The position numbers and the translations under genes are program-made. The notes beneath the pieces were generated by a model. It saw only the letters and a program-made list of their open reading frames with translations, was not told the DNA's origin and searched no databases. Shown here piece by piece: positions 1 to 5,283 of a stretch of 8,502 nt of DNA. Every line of letters starts with the position of its first letter. Positions within the stretch are counted from its first letter, which is position 1. The stretch is taken from positions 1 through 8,502 of the forward strand of contig JADFVM010000266.1 of the NCBI GenBank assembly GCA_015222555.1, read 5' to 3'. Origin of the DNA: Pseudomonadota bacterium (lineage in GTDB: Bacteria > Desulfobacterota > JADFVX01).

Positions 1-489
1 GACCACTCGCGTCATTTCTCTGAAGGCCTTTTCAAGGTGTGTCACATTCCGGATGCCGAAACTGACGGTAGCCACGTCGAAGTAATCATCTTCAAAAGGG
101 AGTTCCTCGGCATTTCCCTGGATAAACTTGATGGGGCCAATAAAACCATTGTCAATTACCCTTTCCTTACCCACATCAAGCATCTCTTTATTAATATCGA
201 AGATGGTCACTCGCCCCTTGTCGCCAACTTCTTTCGCCATGGACATGGCAATATCACCGGTGCCCCCGGCAACATCAAGACACTTCATGCCTGGACGCAG
301 CTTCGCCTTTCTCACAAAATTTCTCTTCCAGAGCCTGTGGACACCAAGACTCATGGCGTCATTCATGAAATCATATTTGGCGGCAACACTGGAAAAGACA
401 TCGCCCACAAGCTTTTTCTTTTCCTCTACAGGCACATCCTTATAACCAAAACTGGCTGTCTCTTGTTCCTTCTCTTTTCCAATTGTCAA
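1..489 (-). CDS. ubiE: Demethylmenaquinone / ubiquinone C-methyltransferase UbiE (MenG), C-terminus cut by left edge
   Basis: A class I SAM-dependent methyltransferase that adds the ring C-methyl group in menaquinone or ubiquinone synthesis. The 163 visible residues are the N-terminal two thirds; family members are about 240-250 residues, so roughly 80 are missing at the left edge. Seen in the translation: the UbiE signature YDFMNDAMSLGVHRLW (residues 39-54), the SAM-binding glycine motif LDVAGGTGD (71-79), the acidic end of strand beta-2 (FDIN, D98), and NAEELPF followed by TVSFGIRNV (126-149). The start is a TTG: the frame is closed upstream by a stop near 562, contains no ATG or GTG before the signature, and a good AAGGGAG lies 8 nt before the TTG. 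It is the last visible gene of the phasin-like/ubiB/ubiE operon, 66 nt after ubiB. Which quinone is the substrate cannot be told from the sequence; menaquinone is likely if the organism is a Desulfobacterota. Confidence 0.95.
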   Translation of the reverse strand, partial: MTIGKEKEQETASFGYKDVPVEEKKKLVGDVFSSVAAKYDFMNDAMSLGVHRLWKRNFVRKAKLRPGMKCLDVAGGTGDIAMSMAKEVGDKGRVTIFDINKEMLDVGKERVIDNGFIGPIKFIQGNAEELPFEDDYFDVATVSFGIRNVTHLEKAFREMTRVV

Positions 490-497
490 CGCGAAAT

Positions 498-504
498 CTC
501 CCTT
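498..504 (-). promoter_or_regulatory. Ribosome binding site of ubiE
   Basis: On the minus strand this reads AAGGGAG, 8 nt before the TTG at 489. It decides the start, because there is no ATG or GTG in this frame between the upstream stop and the conserved domain. Confidence 0.7.
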
Positions 505-555
505 ATTGAAAATAATATGGCCCCCGGATAAAACGATAATTACAGAGGTCGCTAT

Positions 556-2211
556 CTATTGTTTTCTAAACAACCTTTTTAAAACCATTGCTGCCGCCAC
601 AACGAAACCTGCCAGTCCCACCACAGACATGTCATAAAATTGAGGCCCTTTTGATGAACCGATAACATAAAAAGAACCCAGGATAATGGCGCTGAGAACA
701 AAACCGGCAAAAAAATCCCGGCCATTTCCTTCAATGGTTTCTATCAGCTTTTCAAGATTGAGATGAGCAAAATCAATCTTCAGTCGCCCCTCATTGAGCC
801 TTTTGATGAGATCACTCGCCTGATGTGGCAGCTCGGTCCCAACACGAACAAGATCCTGAACTATGGCTTTCCCTTCTTCCAGTTTTTTCTGGGGGCTTAT
901 TTCCTTTTTCATCCAGCCGAGAATAAAAGGCTGGGCGACCTTCCACATATTAAGTTCGGGGTAAAATTCACGTCCCACACCTTCCATAATAATCATCGAT
1001 TTCTGGAGCAAAAGAAGGTTAGGCTGTAACTTCATGTCAAAATGTATGGCCGTATTGAGCAATTTTAAAATCAGCTCGGAAATATTGATCTCATTCAGAG
1101 GTTTCCCGAATATAGGCTCTGTAATCTCGATCAGTTCATCTTCAAAAGCTCTCAGGTCCGTATCGGGATTGATAAGCCCCATATCGAGATGAACCTTGGC
1201 CATCTGCCTGAAGTCCCGCTTTACCACAGAAAAAAGCATCCTGGCAAGATACTTTCTTGTCTCATCATCTATGCGACCCATAATCCCAAAGTCAAGATAG
1301 ATGATCTTGCCTTCATCGCTAATCAGTAGATTGCCCGGATGGAGGTCGGCATGGAAATAACCGTGGTCGAAGACCTGGATAAAAAAGGCCTTAATGGAAT
1401 CTTCTGCCACCTTTTTAAAATCAATCCCTTTGGCTTTCAGCGTTTCGAGTTCATCAATAACTGTACCATAAACCCGCTCCATGGTGAGAACGCGTTTGGC
1501 CGTATATTTCCAGTAGACCTTGGGAATGAGAACCCGTTCATTCTTTTTGAAGATCCGGGCAATTCTTCCCGCATGGGCACCTTCCGTAGGAAAATTGAGT
1601 TCTTTCGTTATGGTCTGTTCAAATTGACTGACCACTGTGAGCGGCTCATACCTTCTCATAGAGGGCATATATTTCTCAATCAGTCCAGCGAAGGTGTAGA
1701 GGATGGAAAGATCGGCCGAAATGACTTTGTCAATTCCAGGCCGCTGGACCTTGACGGCAACGGCACTGCCGTCTTTTAGTTTTGCATAATGGACCTGCGC
1801 AATGGAAGCCGAGGCACAAGCAGTTTTCTGGAAGTCGTCGAAGACCTCATTAAGCGAACATTTCAGTCCCCCCTCGACAACATTGACAACCTCTTCATAA
1901 GAAAAGGGAGGCACTTCATCCTGAAGTTTCTTGAATTCGCCTGCCCAGTCAGGCGGGAGGAGGTCAACACGCGTACTGAGTATTTGACCGAACTTGATAA
2001 AGGTTGAGCCCAGTTCTTCGATTGCCATACGGGCACGAACAGCGCGATTGTAGACCGGACTTTCTTTGCGCCGGAATAGTCTCTTGAGACTAAGAACTCT
2101 ACCGATATTAAGCTGTTCAATAAAATCGCCAAAGCCGTGTTTGATGAGAATATTGAGGATCTTTTTCATCCTCACAATATTTCTTATCGCCTTTGTCCTT
2201 GCAAACAACAT
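556..2211 (-). CDS. ubiB: AarF/ABC1/UbiB-family atypical kinase, membrane anchored
   Basis: A UbiB/COQ8-type protein-kinase-like ATPase supporting isoprenoid-quinone synthesis; in studied relatives it is thought to act as an ATPase that helps quinone intermediates leave the membrane, not as a classical protein kinase. Seen in the 551 residues: the family hallmark KxGQ (KFGQ, 73-76), the Ala-rich loop that replaces the Gly-rich loop (ACASASIAQVH, 131-141), the ATP-site lysine in VAVKVQRPG (K154), the catalytic-loop equivalent HADLHPGNLL (287-296, D289, N294) and the metal-binding DFG (307-309). Two hydrophobic helices at about 501-518 and 528-545 close the protein, as usual for UbiB, and place it in the cytoplasmic membrane. 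Length is normal. The ATG at 2211 has only a weak upstream ribosome site; an ATG 14 codons later is the alternative start. It lies 15 nt after the phasin-like gene and 66 nt before ubiE in the same operon. All catalytic residues are intact. Confidence 0.93.
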   Translation of the reverse strand: MLFARTKAIRNIVRMKKILNILIKHGFGDFIEQLNIGRVLSLKRLFRRKESPVYNRAVRARMAIEELGSTFIKFGQILSTRVDLLPPDWAGEFKKLQDEVPPFSYEEVVNVVEGGLKCSLNEVFDDFQKTACASASIAQVHYAKLKDGSAVAVKVQRPGIDKVISADLSILYTFAGLIEKYMPSMRRYEPLTVVSQFEQTITKELNFPTEGAHAGRIARIFKKNERVLIPKVYWKYTAKRVLTMERVYGTVIDELETLKAKGIDFKKVAEDSIKAFFIQVFDHGYFHADLHPGNLLISDEGKIIYLDFGIMGRIDDETRKYLARMLFSVVKRDFRQMAKVHLDMGLINPDTDLRAFEDELIEITEPIFGKPLNEINISELILKLLNTAIHFDMKLQPNLLLLQKSMIIMEGVGREFYPELNMWKVAQPFILGWMKKEISPQKKLEEGKAIVQDLVRVGTELPHQASDLIKRLNEGRLKIDFAHLNLEKLIETIEGNGRDFFAGFVLSAIILGSFYVIGSSKGPQFYDMSVVGLAGFVVAAAMVLKRLFRKQ

Positions 2212-2226
2212 AGGTAAACTTTACAC

Positions 2227-2616
2227 TTATCCCTTTTCTTCAGTCAGCTTTTTTATTGTTTCTTCAAGCTTTTTCATTCTCTTTTCCAGCTTACTTACAT
2301 GTCCTCTGTTTCCCATGACCAGCTTCTCAAGGACATCGAGCTCATCTACCGTTACAATTTTTAACCGCTCCGCAAGATCCTCGGCCAATGAAACAATGAC
2401 TGAATCGACCTCTTTTTTAGCAACACCTATTTTTTTCAGCCCGGAACCAACGATATCAACAATATTTTCAACCAGTTTGTTTTCCATATCCTCTTTCATA
2501 TCAAGACCTTCCTCCACCTCTTTACTTCCTTCCTTTGCCAGGCCGTCCAGCTTTTCCTTCACCTTGTTTTCAAGACCCAGACCGGCAAGTAAAACTTTAT
2601 CAAAAAGACCACTCAT
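2227..2616 (-). CDS. Phasin-like small coiled-coil protein
   Basis: A 129-residue, highly charged, helical protein that resembles the polyhydroxyalkanoate granule-associated 'phasin' superfamily (PhaF/PhaI-like). Visible features are an N-terminal apolar patch (LFDKVLLAGLGL, 4-15), Lys/Glu-rich amphipathic helices over most of the length, and a C-terminal heptad-like coiled coil (VSKLEKRMKKLEETIKKLTEE, about 107-127). There is no signal peptide, membrane segment or catalytic motif. The start is the ATG at 2616, which has GGAGG 5 nt upstream; an in-frame TTG six codons earlier would swallow that site and is rejected. It is the first gene of the operon with ubiB and ubiE, and no PHA synthase or depolymerase is in the window. 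It may therefore be a scaffold for UbiB or the membrane, not a granule protein; that is inference. Family assignment is by overall style only. Confidence 0.75.
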   Translation of the reverse strand: MSGLFDKVLLAGLGLENKVKEKLDGLAKEGSKEVEEGLDMKEDMENKLVENIVDIVGSGLKKIGVAKKEVDSVIVSLAEDLAERLKIVTVDELDVLEKLVMGNRGHVSKLEKRMKKLEETIKKLTEEKG

Positions 2617-2621
2617 ATGGA

Positions 2622-2626
2622 CCTCC
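2622..2626 (-). promoter_or_regulatory. Ribosome binding site of the phasin-like gene
   Basis: GGAGG on the minus strand, 5 nt before the ATG at 2616. It fixes that ATG as the start over the upstream in-frame TTG at 2634. Confidence 0.75.
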
Positions 2627-2650
2627 AGAGACAACTATTTGTTGAATGAT

Positions 2651-2677
2651 ATTATAATATTATGCCTGTTCAGGCAA
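2651..2677 (-). promoter_or_regulatory. Candidate sigma-70 promoter of the phasin-like/ubiB/ubiE operon
   Basis: On the minus strand a perfect -10 TATAAT (2656-2651) is preceded, 15 nt upstream, by TTGCCT (2677-2672), a 4/6 match to the -35 box. The short spacer is suboptimal. The start of transcription would be near 2644, giving a short leader of about 28 nt that contains the GGAGG. The -10 sits inside the perfect 12-bp palindrome ATATTATAATAT (2649-2660), so a TATAAT also reads on the other strand; no -35 box is apparent for that direction. Confidence 0.45.
2663..2676. repeat. 14-bp palindrome TGCCTG-TT-CAGGCA, candidate operator
   Basis: Perfect 6-bp arms separated by 2 nt. It covers the -35 box and part of the spacer of the leftward promoter and ends 14 nt before the -35 of the rightward dgt promoter. 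This is a typical position for a dimeric repressor that controls one or both divergent transcripts. No specific regulator family is recognised. There is no T-tract and the loop would be 2 nt, so it is not a terminator. Confidence 0.4.
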
Positions 2678-2690
2678 GGGAAAAGGGGGC

Positions 2691-2719
2691 TTGACCTTGA
2701 CGATACCCTGGGTTAAACT
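2691..2719 (+). promoter_or_regulatory. Candidate sigma-70 promoter of the dGTPase-like gene
   Basis: TTGACC (2691-2696), a 17-nt spacer, and TAAACT (2714-2719). Initiation 7 nt after the -10 box falls on the A of the ATG at 2726, which would make the transcript leaderless. In keeping with that, no Shine-Dalgarno sequence is present between the promoter and the ATG. Confidence 0.5.
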
Positions 2720-2725
2720 AACCCT

Positions 2726-3880
2726 ATGTTAAAAAGAGAAACCCTTGAATCGAGAGAGCAAGAAATTCTTGCCCCCTATGCCATGAAGTCTTCAGACTCA
2801 CGGGGGCGAAAACATCCTGAAGATGAACATCCCATGAGGACGGCTTTCCAGAGGGACCGTGACCGGGTGATTCATAGTAGCGCCTTCAGGAGGCTGGAGT
2901 ATAAAACTCAGGTATTTGTTAATCATGAGGGAGATTATTATCGTACGCGCCTGACCCATACACTTGAGGTGGTCCAAATTACCCGAACCGTGGCCAGGGC
3001 TCTGAGACTAAATGAAGACCTGGCCGAAGCGGTCGCCCTTGCCCACGACCTTGGCCATACGCCTTTCGGCCACTCCGGCGAAAGAATCCTCAACAGTTTA
3101 ATGAAAGAACAGGGAGGGTTCGAGCATAACCTTCAAAGTCTTCGCGTCGTCGACTATCTCGAGGACAAATACCCCCACTACAGAGGCTTAAACCTGACAT
3201 GGGAAGTGAGAGAGGGCATTATCAAGCACTCATCGGATCATGACCAACCCGAACTTTTTGAAGAGTTTGAGCCACACCTTAAAGCGACACTGGAGGCGGA
3301 AATTGTCAACCTGGCAGACGAAATCGCCTACAACAATCATGACATAGATGATGGTCTCACATCGGAAATGATTACGGTGGAACAGTTAAAGGATGTTGCC
3401 CTCTGGCAGGAAAATTATGAAAGAGTTTTGGAAGAGATGCCGGACCACCCCTTTAAGGTAAAAAGGCATCAAACTGTCCGATACATTATCAACATCCTGG
3501 TCACTGATCTTGTGGAAAATATCATCCATAATATCGATAAGCTGGGGATTAAAAGTGTTGATGACATAAGAAAGTGCAAGGAGACAATAGTATCCTTCAG
3601 TCCGACCATACTTGACAAAAACCGGGAGCTAAAGCTTTTTCTCAGAAAAAGCCTCTATACCCACTACAGGGTGGTGAGAATGGCCGAAAAGGCAAACCGG
3701 TTTATGACGGAACTTTTCAATGCCTATAAATCCAATCCGGGACAGCTCCCTCCCCACCTTTTCACTCAAATAAAAGGCGCCAACCGGGAGCGGATCATAG
3801 CCGACTACATCGCCGGCATGACCGACCGCTACGCCCTTGACGAGTATAAAAAGCTCTTCGACCCCTACGAAAAAGTTTAA
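2726..3880 (+). CDS. dgt: Deoxyguanosinetriphosphate triphosphohydrolase-like protein (HD domain)
   Basis: A cytoplasmic HD-superfamily hydrolase expected to cleave dNTPs to the nucleoside and triphosphate and so help control the dNTP pool. Its 384 residues match the short dGTPase-like class (about 380), not the longer E. coli Dgt type (about 505). Seen: N-terminal SRGRKHPEDEHPMRTAFQRD (25-44) and HSSAFRRLEYKTQVF (50-64), typical of the family; metal ligands H78 (RTRLTHTLEV), the HD pair H107-D108 in ALAHDLGHTPFGHSGE, and D198 (LADEIAYNNHDIDDG); and H111, H116 and EHN (133-135) as further active-site residues. The start at 2726 fits the usual family N-terminus, although there is no ribosome binding site before it; the predicted promoter implies leaderless translation. 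It is a single gene, divergent from the phasin-like operon and convergent with the REC-PilZ gene. The true substrate preference (dGTP or several dNTPs) cannot be read from the sequence. Confidence 0.93.
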   Translation: MLKRETLESREQEILAPYAMKSSDSRGRKHPEDEHPMRTAFQRDRDRVIHSSAFRRLEYKTQVFVNHEGDYYRTRLTHTLEVVQITRTVARALRLNEDLAEAVALAHDLGHTPFGHSGERILNSLMKEQGGFEHNLQSLRVVDYLEDKYPHYRGLNLTWEVREGIIKHSSDHDQPELFEEFEPHLKATLEAEIVNLADEIAYNNHDIDDGLTSEMITVEQLKDVALWQENYERVLEEMPDHPFKVKRHQTVRYIINILVTDLVENIIHNIDKLGIKSVDDIRKCKETIVSFSPTILDKNRELKLFLRKSLYTHYRVVRMAEKANRFMTELFNAYKSNPGQLPPHLFTQIKGANRERIIADYIAGMTDRYALDEYKKLFDPYEKV

Positions 3881-3895
3881 TACTTCATCCTGTAG

Positions 3896-3918
3896 AAGCA
3901 TAAAAGAAATGGATGCTT
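3896..3918 (+). repeat. Weak inverted repeat after the dGTPase-like gene
   Basis: AAGCAT (3896-3901) and ATGCTT (3913-3918) form a 6-bp stem with an 11-nt loop, 15 nt after the dgt stop. It is AT-rich and lacks a following T-run, so it is at best a poor terminator. No better candidate was seen in the 168-nt convergent gap 3881-4048. Confidence 0.2.
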
Positions 3919-4048
3919 ATTAATTGTCATGGCTGTCATCTTTTAGAATGGCAACGATACTCATTATTAACGTACATTAAATGTGCTCAGGAAAGGCGAA
4001 TGAAGAGAATAACCTGATTTTGTTCAAGCAACTTGACTGTAAAATGCC

Positions 4049-4783
4049 TTATAACAGATAATTCCTTTGAAGCTCTGAAATGGCCCGTTTGGTTTCCTCT
4101 GAAATGGACTGAAATGAAACAGCCAAACCGATATCTTCATTAGAGTTCATTCTAATTCGATCGGCATGGTTGGCATAAAAACCGCCCGAATATTCTGTGA
4201 GCCTCACAATTTCACCGGCGGCAGCTATAATGTTACTCATGCCTGGGAGATTAAACCTGATATCAATTTGACTTCCAACGGGAATTGAGTCTTTGCAGAT
4301 AATGAACATACCATTTTCACACATGTTTTCCAAAAAGCCGGAATAGCCCTTATTGTTATAGTTAAAATAGATGCCCGTTCTTAACGTCATTCTCGAATCA
4401 CGTCGACAGGGGATGCCACTTAGGATGTTGATTTTGTGAAGCAACTCCATAACATGAATTGGTTTCGTGATATAATCATCGCAACCGGCAAGAAGGCACC
4501 GCTTTTTGTCCTCTAACTTATTCGAAGGAGAGGCAATTATTATGGGCATATAATTAAGCAGCGGATCTGCTTTTACGATGGAGCAGCATTCATCACCATC
4601 CATCTCCGGCATGGAAAGGTCTAGTAAAACAAGGTCTGGCTGTGCTTTTTTTATTAACTTAATCGCTTCAATTCCGTCCTTTGCTTCAATAATATCGCAG
4701 GTAAGACGCTTAAATAATAGGTCACTTACTTTTTCACGATAGTCATCATCATCATCTACAAGTAAGATCCTTTTTCTTTCCAT
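4049..4783 (-). CDS. Response regulator: REC receiver domain fused to a PilZ domain
   Basis: A 244-residue cytoplasmic two-domain signalling protein. The receiver (about 4-122) has the acidic pocket D10-D13 after RILLV, the phospho-acceptor D55 (LVLLDLSMPEMDG), S85 in the switch Thr/Ser position, and K107-P108 (DDYITKP). The PilZ domain (about 126-240), a cyclic-di-GMP-binding fold, opens with RRDSR (127-131, RxxxR). Its second motif reads ENMCENG (152-158): the usual (D/N)xSxxG serine is cysteine (C155, codon TGT). Family knowledge says phosphorylation of REC and c-di-GMP binding by PilZ can be combined to control motility, surface attachment or polysaccharide; no output partner is present here, so the process is unknown. 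AAGGAG lies 6 nt before the ATG. It stands alone, downstream of and on the same strand as the nuo operon but separated by 300 nt, and no intact histidine kinase is adjacent. Confidence 0.9.
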   Translation of the reverse strand: MERKRILLVDDDDDYREKVSDLLFKRLTCDIIEAKDGIEAIKLIKKAQPDLVLLDLSMPEMDGDECCSIVKADPLLNYMPIIIASPSNKLEDKKRCLLAGCDDYITKPIHVMELLHKINILSGIPCRRDSRMTLRTGIYFNYNNKGYSGFLENMCENGMFIICKDSIPVGSQIDIRFNLPGMSNIIAAAGEIVRLTEYSGGFYANHADRIRMNSNEDIGLAVSFQSISEETKRAISELQRNYLL

Positions 4784-4789
4784 TTATCA

Positions 4790-4795
4790 CTCCTT
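4790..4795 (-). promoter_or_regulatory. Ribosome binding site of the REC-PilZ gene
   Basis: AAGGAG on the minus strand, 6 nt before the ATG at 4783; a strong site that confirms the start. Confidence 0.75.
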
Positions 4796-5007
4796 GATCC
4801 TAACGCCGCCACTAATATTCATCCAATTCACACAAGTGATTCCGGGATGTCAGTGAGTTTTTGATTTTAATAAAGATTATCAAAAAATCAGGCCCTTTAC
4901 AACTTATCTTAAGGTTTAATTGAATCAATACGCATGAAGATCGATGAATTTGTCAGCAATTCTATAAAATACGCTATAGATGGAAAGAATTAAGACACGT
5001 TGACTAA

Positions 5008-5028
5008 CTCTAAAGTGCTTGTTTAGAG
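5008..5028. repeat. Inverted repeat CTCTAAA / TTTAGAG, with a third copy of the arm nearby
   Basis: A perfect 7-bp stem (5008-5014 and 5022-5028) with a 7-nt loop. The arm TTTAGAG recurs directly at 5044-5050. It lies about 55 nt past the stop of the small ORF that ends the nuo operon. The stem is AT-rich and no T-run follows on either strand, so it is not a standard terminator; it could be a protein site or part of an mRNA 3' end. Confidence 0.3.
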
Positions 5029-5083
5029 ACGAAGGCATGGCCATTTAGAGAAAGTAATTTGGCGAAGAGAAGCGAGGTAGTAA

Positions 5084-5257
5084 CTACTCTGCCGACTTCT
5101 TGGGTTTATCTACTCTAAGGACGGCATACTTTTCTTTTTTAACAAAGAGACAATCCAGGATAGAACCCAGCAGAGAAAAGTTAGTTACAATATTAAAGGA
5201 AGGTACCCAGAATTTTTTATAGGTAAAGTAGTCTGCAATTTTTTTATTTTCTGCCAT
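5084..5257 (-). CDS. Uncharacterised 57-residue protein at the end of the nuo operon
   Basis: A small ORF not recognised as any known family. It begins at ATG 5257, 26 nt after the nuoN stop and on the same strand, and ends with TAG at 5084. The protein starts MAENKKIADYFTYKKFWVPS, has an apolar aromatic-rich middle (about 16-39, with FNIV, FSLLGSIL and CLFV), and a basic tail ending in DKPKKSAE. The middle contains Asn, Ser and Asp and is a doubtful membrane helix; peripheral membrane contact is possible. There is one cysteine (C36) and no recognised motif. AGGT lies 7 nt before the ATG, a weak to moderate ribosome site. Support for coding is the clean frame, plausible amino-acid composition and position close behind nuoN; conservation cannot be tested here. 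It might be an accessory or assembly peptide of complex I, but that rests on location only. Confidence 0.55.
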   Translation of the reverse strand: MAENKKIADYFTYKKFWVPSFNIVTNFSLLGSILDCLFVKKEKYAVLRVDKPKKSAE

Positions 5258-5283
5258 GTTTAATACCTGTTGACCTATATAAA

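Larger units (their letters stand above)
4784..5083. other. AT-rich intergenic region with no convincing gene
   Basis: The proximal part must hold the leader and promoter of the REC-PilZ gene. The best candidate on the minus strand is TTGTAA followed 15 nt later by GATAAT (about 4876-4902), which is weak. On the plus strand 4934-4993 encodes MKIDEFVSNSIKYAIDGKN, which resembles the N-box of histidine-kinase ATPase domains but has no ribosome site and stops at once, so it may be a relic or chance. On the minus strand 4925-5044 is a 39-codon ORF without a ribosome site. An inverted repeat sits at 5008-5028. No terminator with a GC-rich stem and T-run was found for the nuo operon. Confidence 0.5.

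Noticed and set aside
37..531. Plus-strand ORF of 164 codons
   Set aside because: It is antisense to ubiE, whose minus-strand translation shows the full UbiE signature and SAM motif; the plus-strand product has no recognisable motif.
1339..1779. Plus-strand ORF of 146 codons
   Set aside because: It lies wholly opposite ubiB, across the catalytic motifs of the kinase; a shadow of that coding sequence.
2617..2634. Earlier TTG start for the phasin-like gene
   Set aside because: The GGAGG ribosome site would lie inside the coding sequence; it is ideally spaced for the ATG at 2616.
2066..2716. Plus-strand ORF of 216 codons, Ser/Phe-rich
   Set aside because: It is antisense to the phasin-like gene and the 5' end of ubiB and runs through both divergent promoters; the Ser/Phe bias is what Lys/Glu codons give when read backwards.
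4022..4036. TCAAG-CAA-CTTGA hairpin after the REC-PilZ stop as a terminator
   Set aside because: Only 5 bp with a 3-nt loop and no T-run on either strand.
4925..5044. Minus-strand ORF of 39 codons between the nuo tail and the REC-PilZ gene
   Set aside because: No ribosome binding site, a stop codon directly before its ATG, and an unremarkable product.
5077..5087. Short palindrome GTAGTAACTAC at the stop of the small ORF
   Set aside because: Only 5-bp arms around one base, so no stable hairpin; expected by chance at this size.
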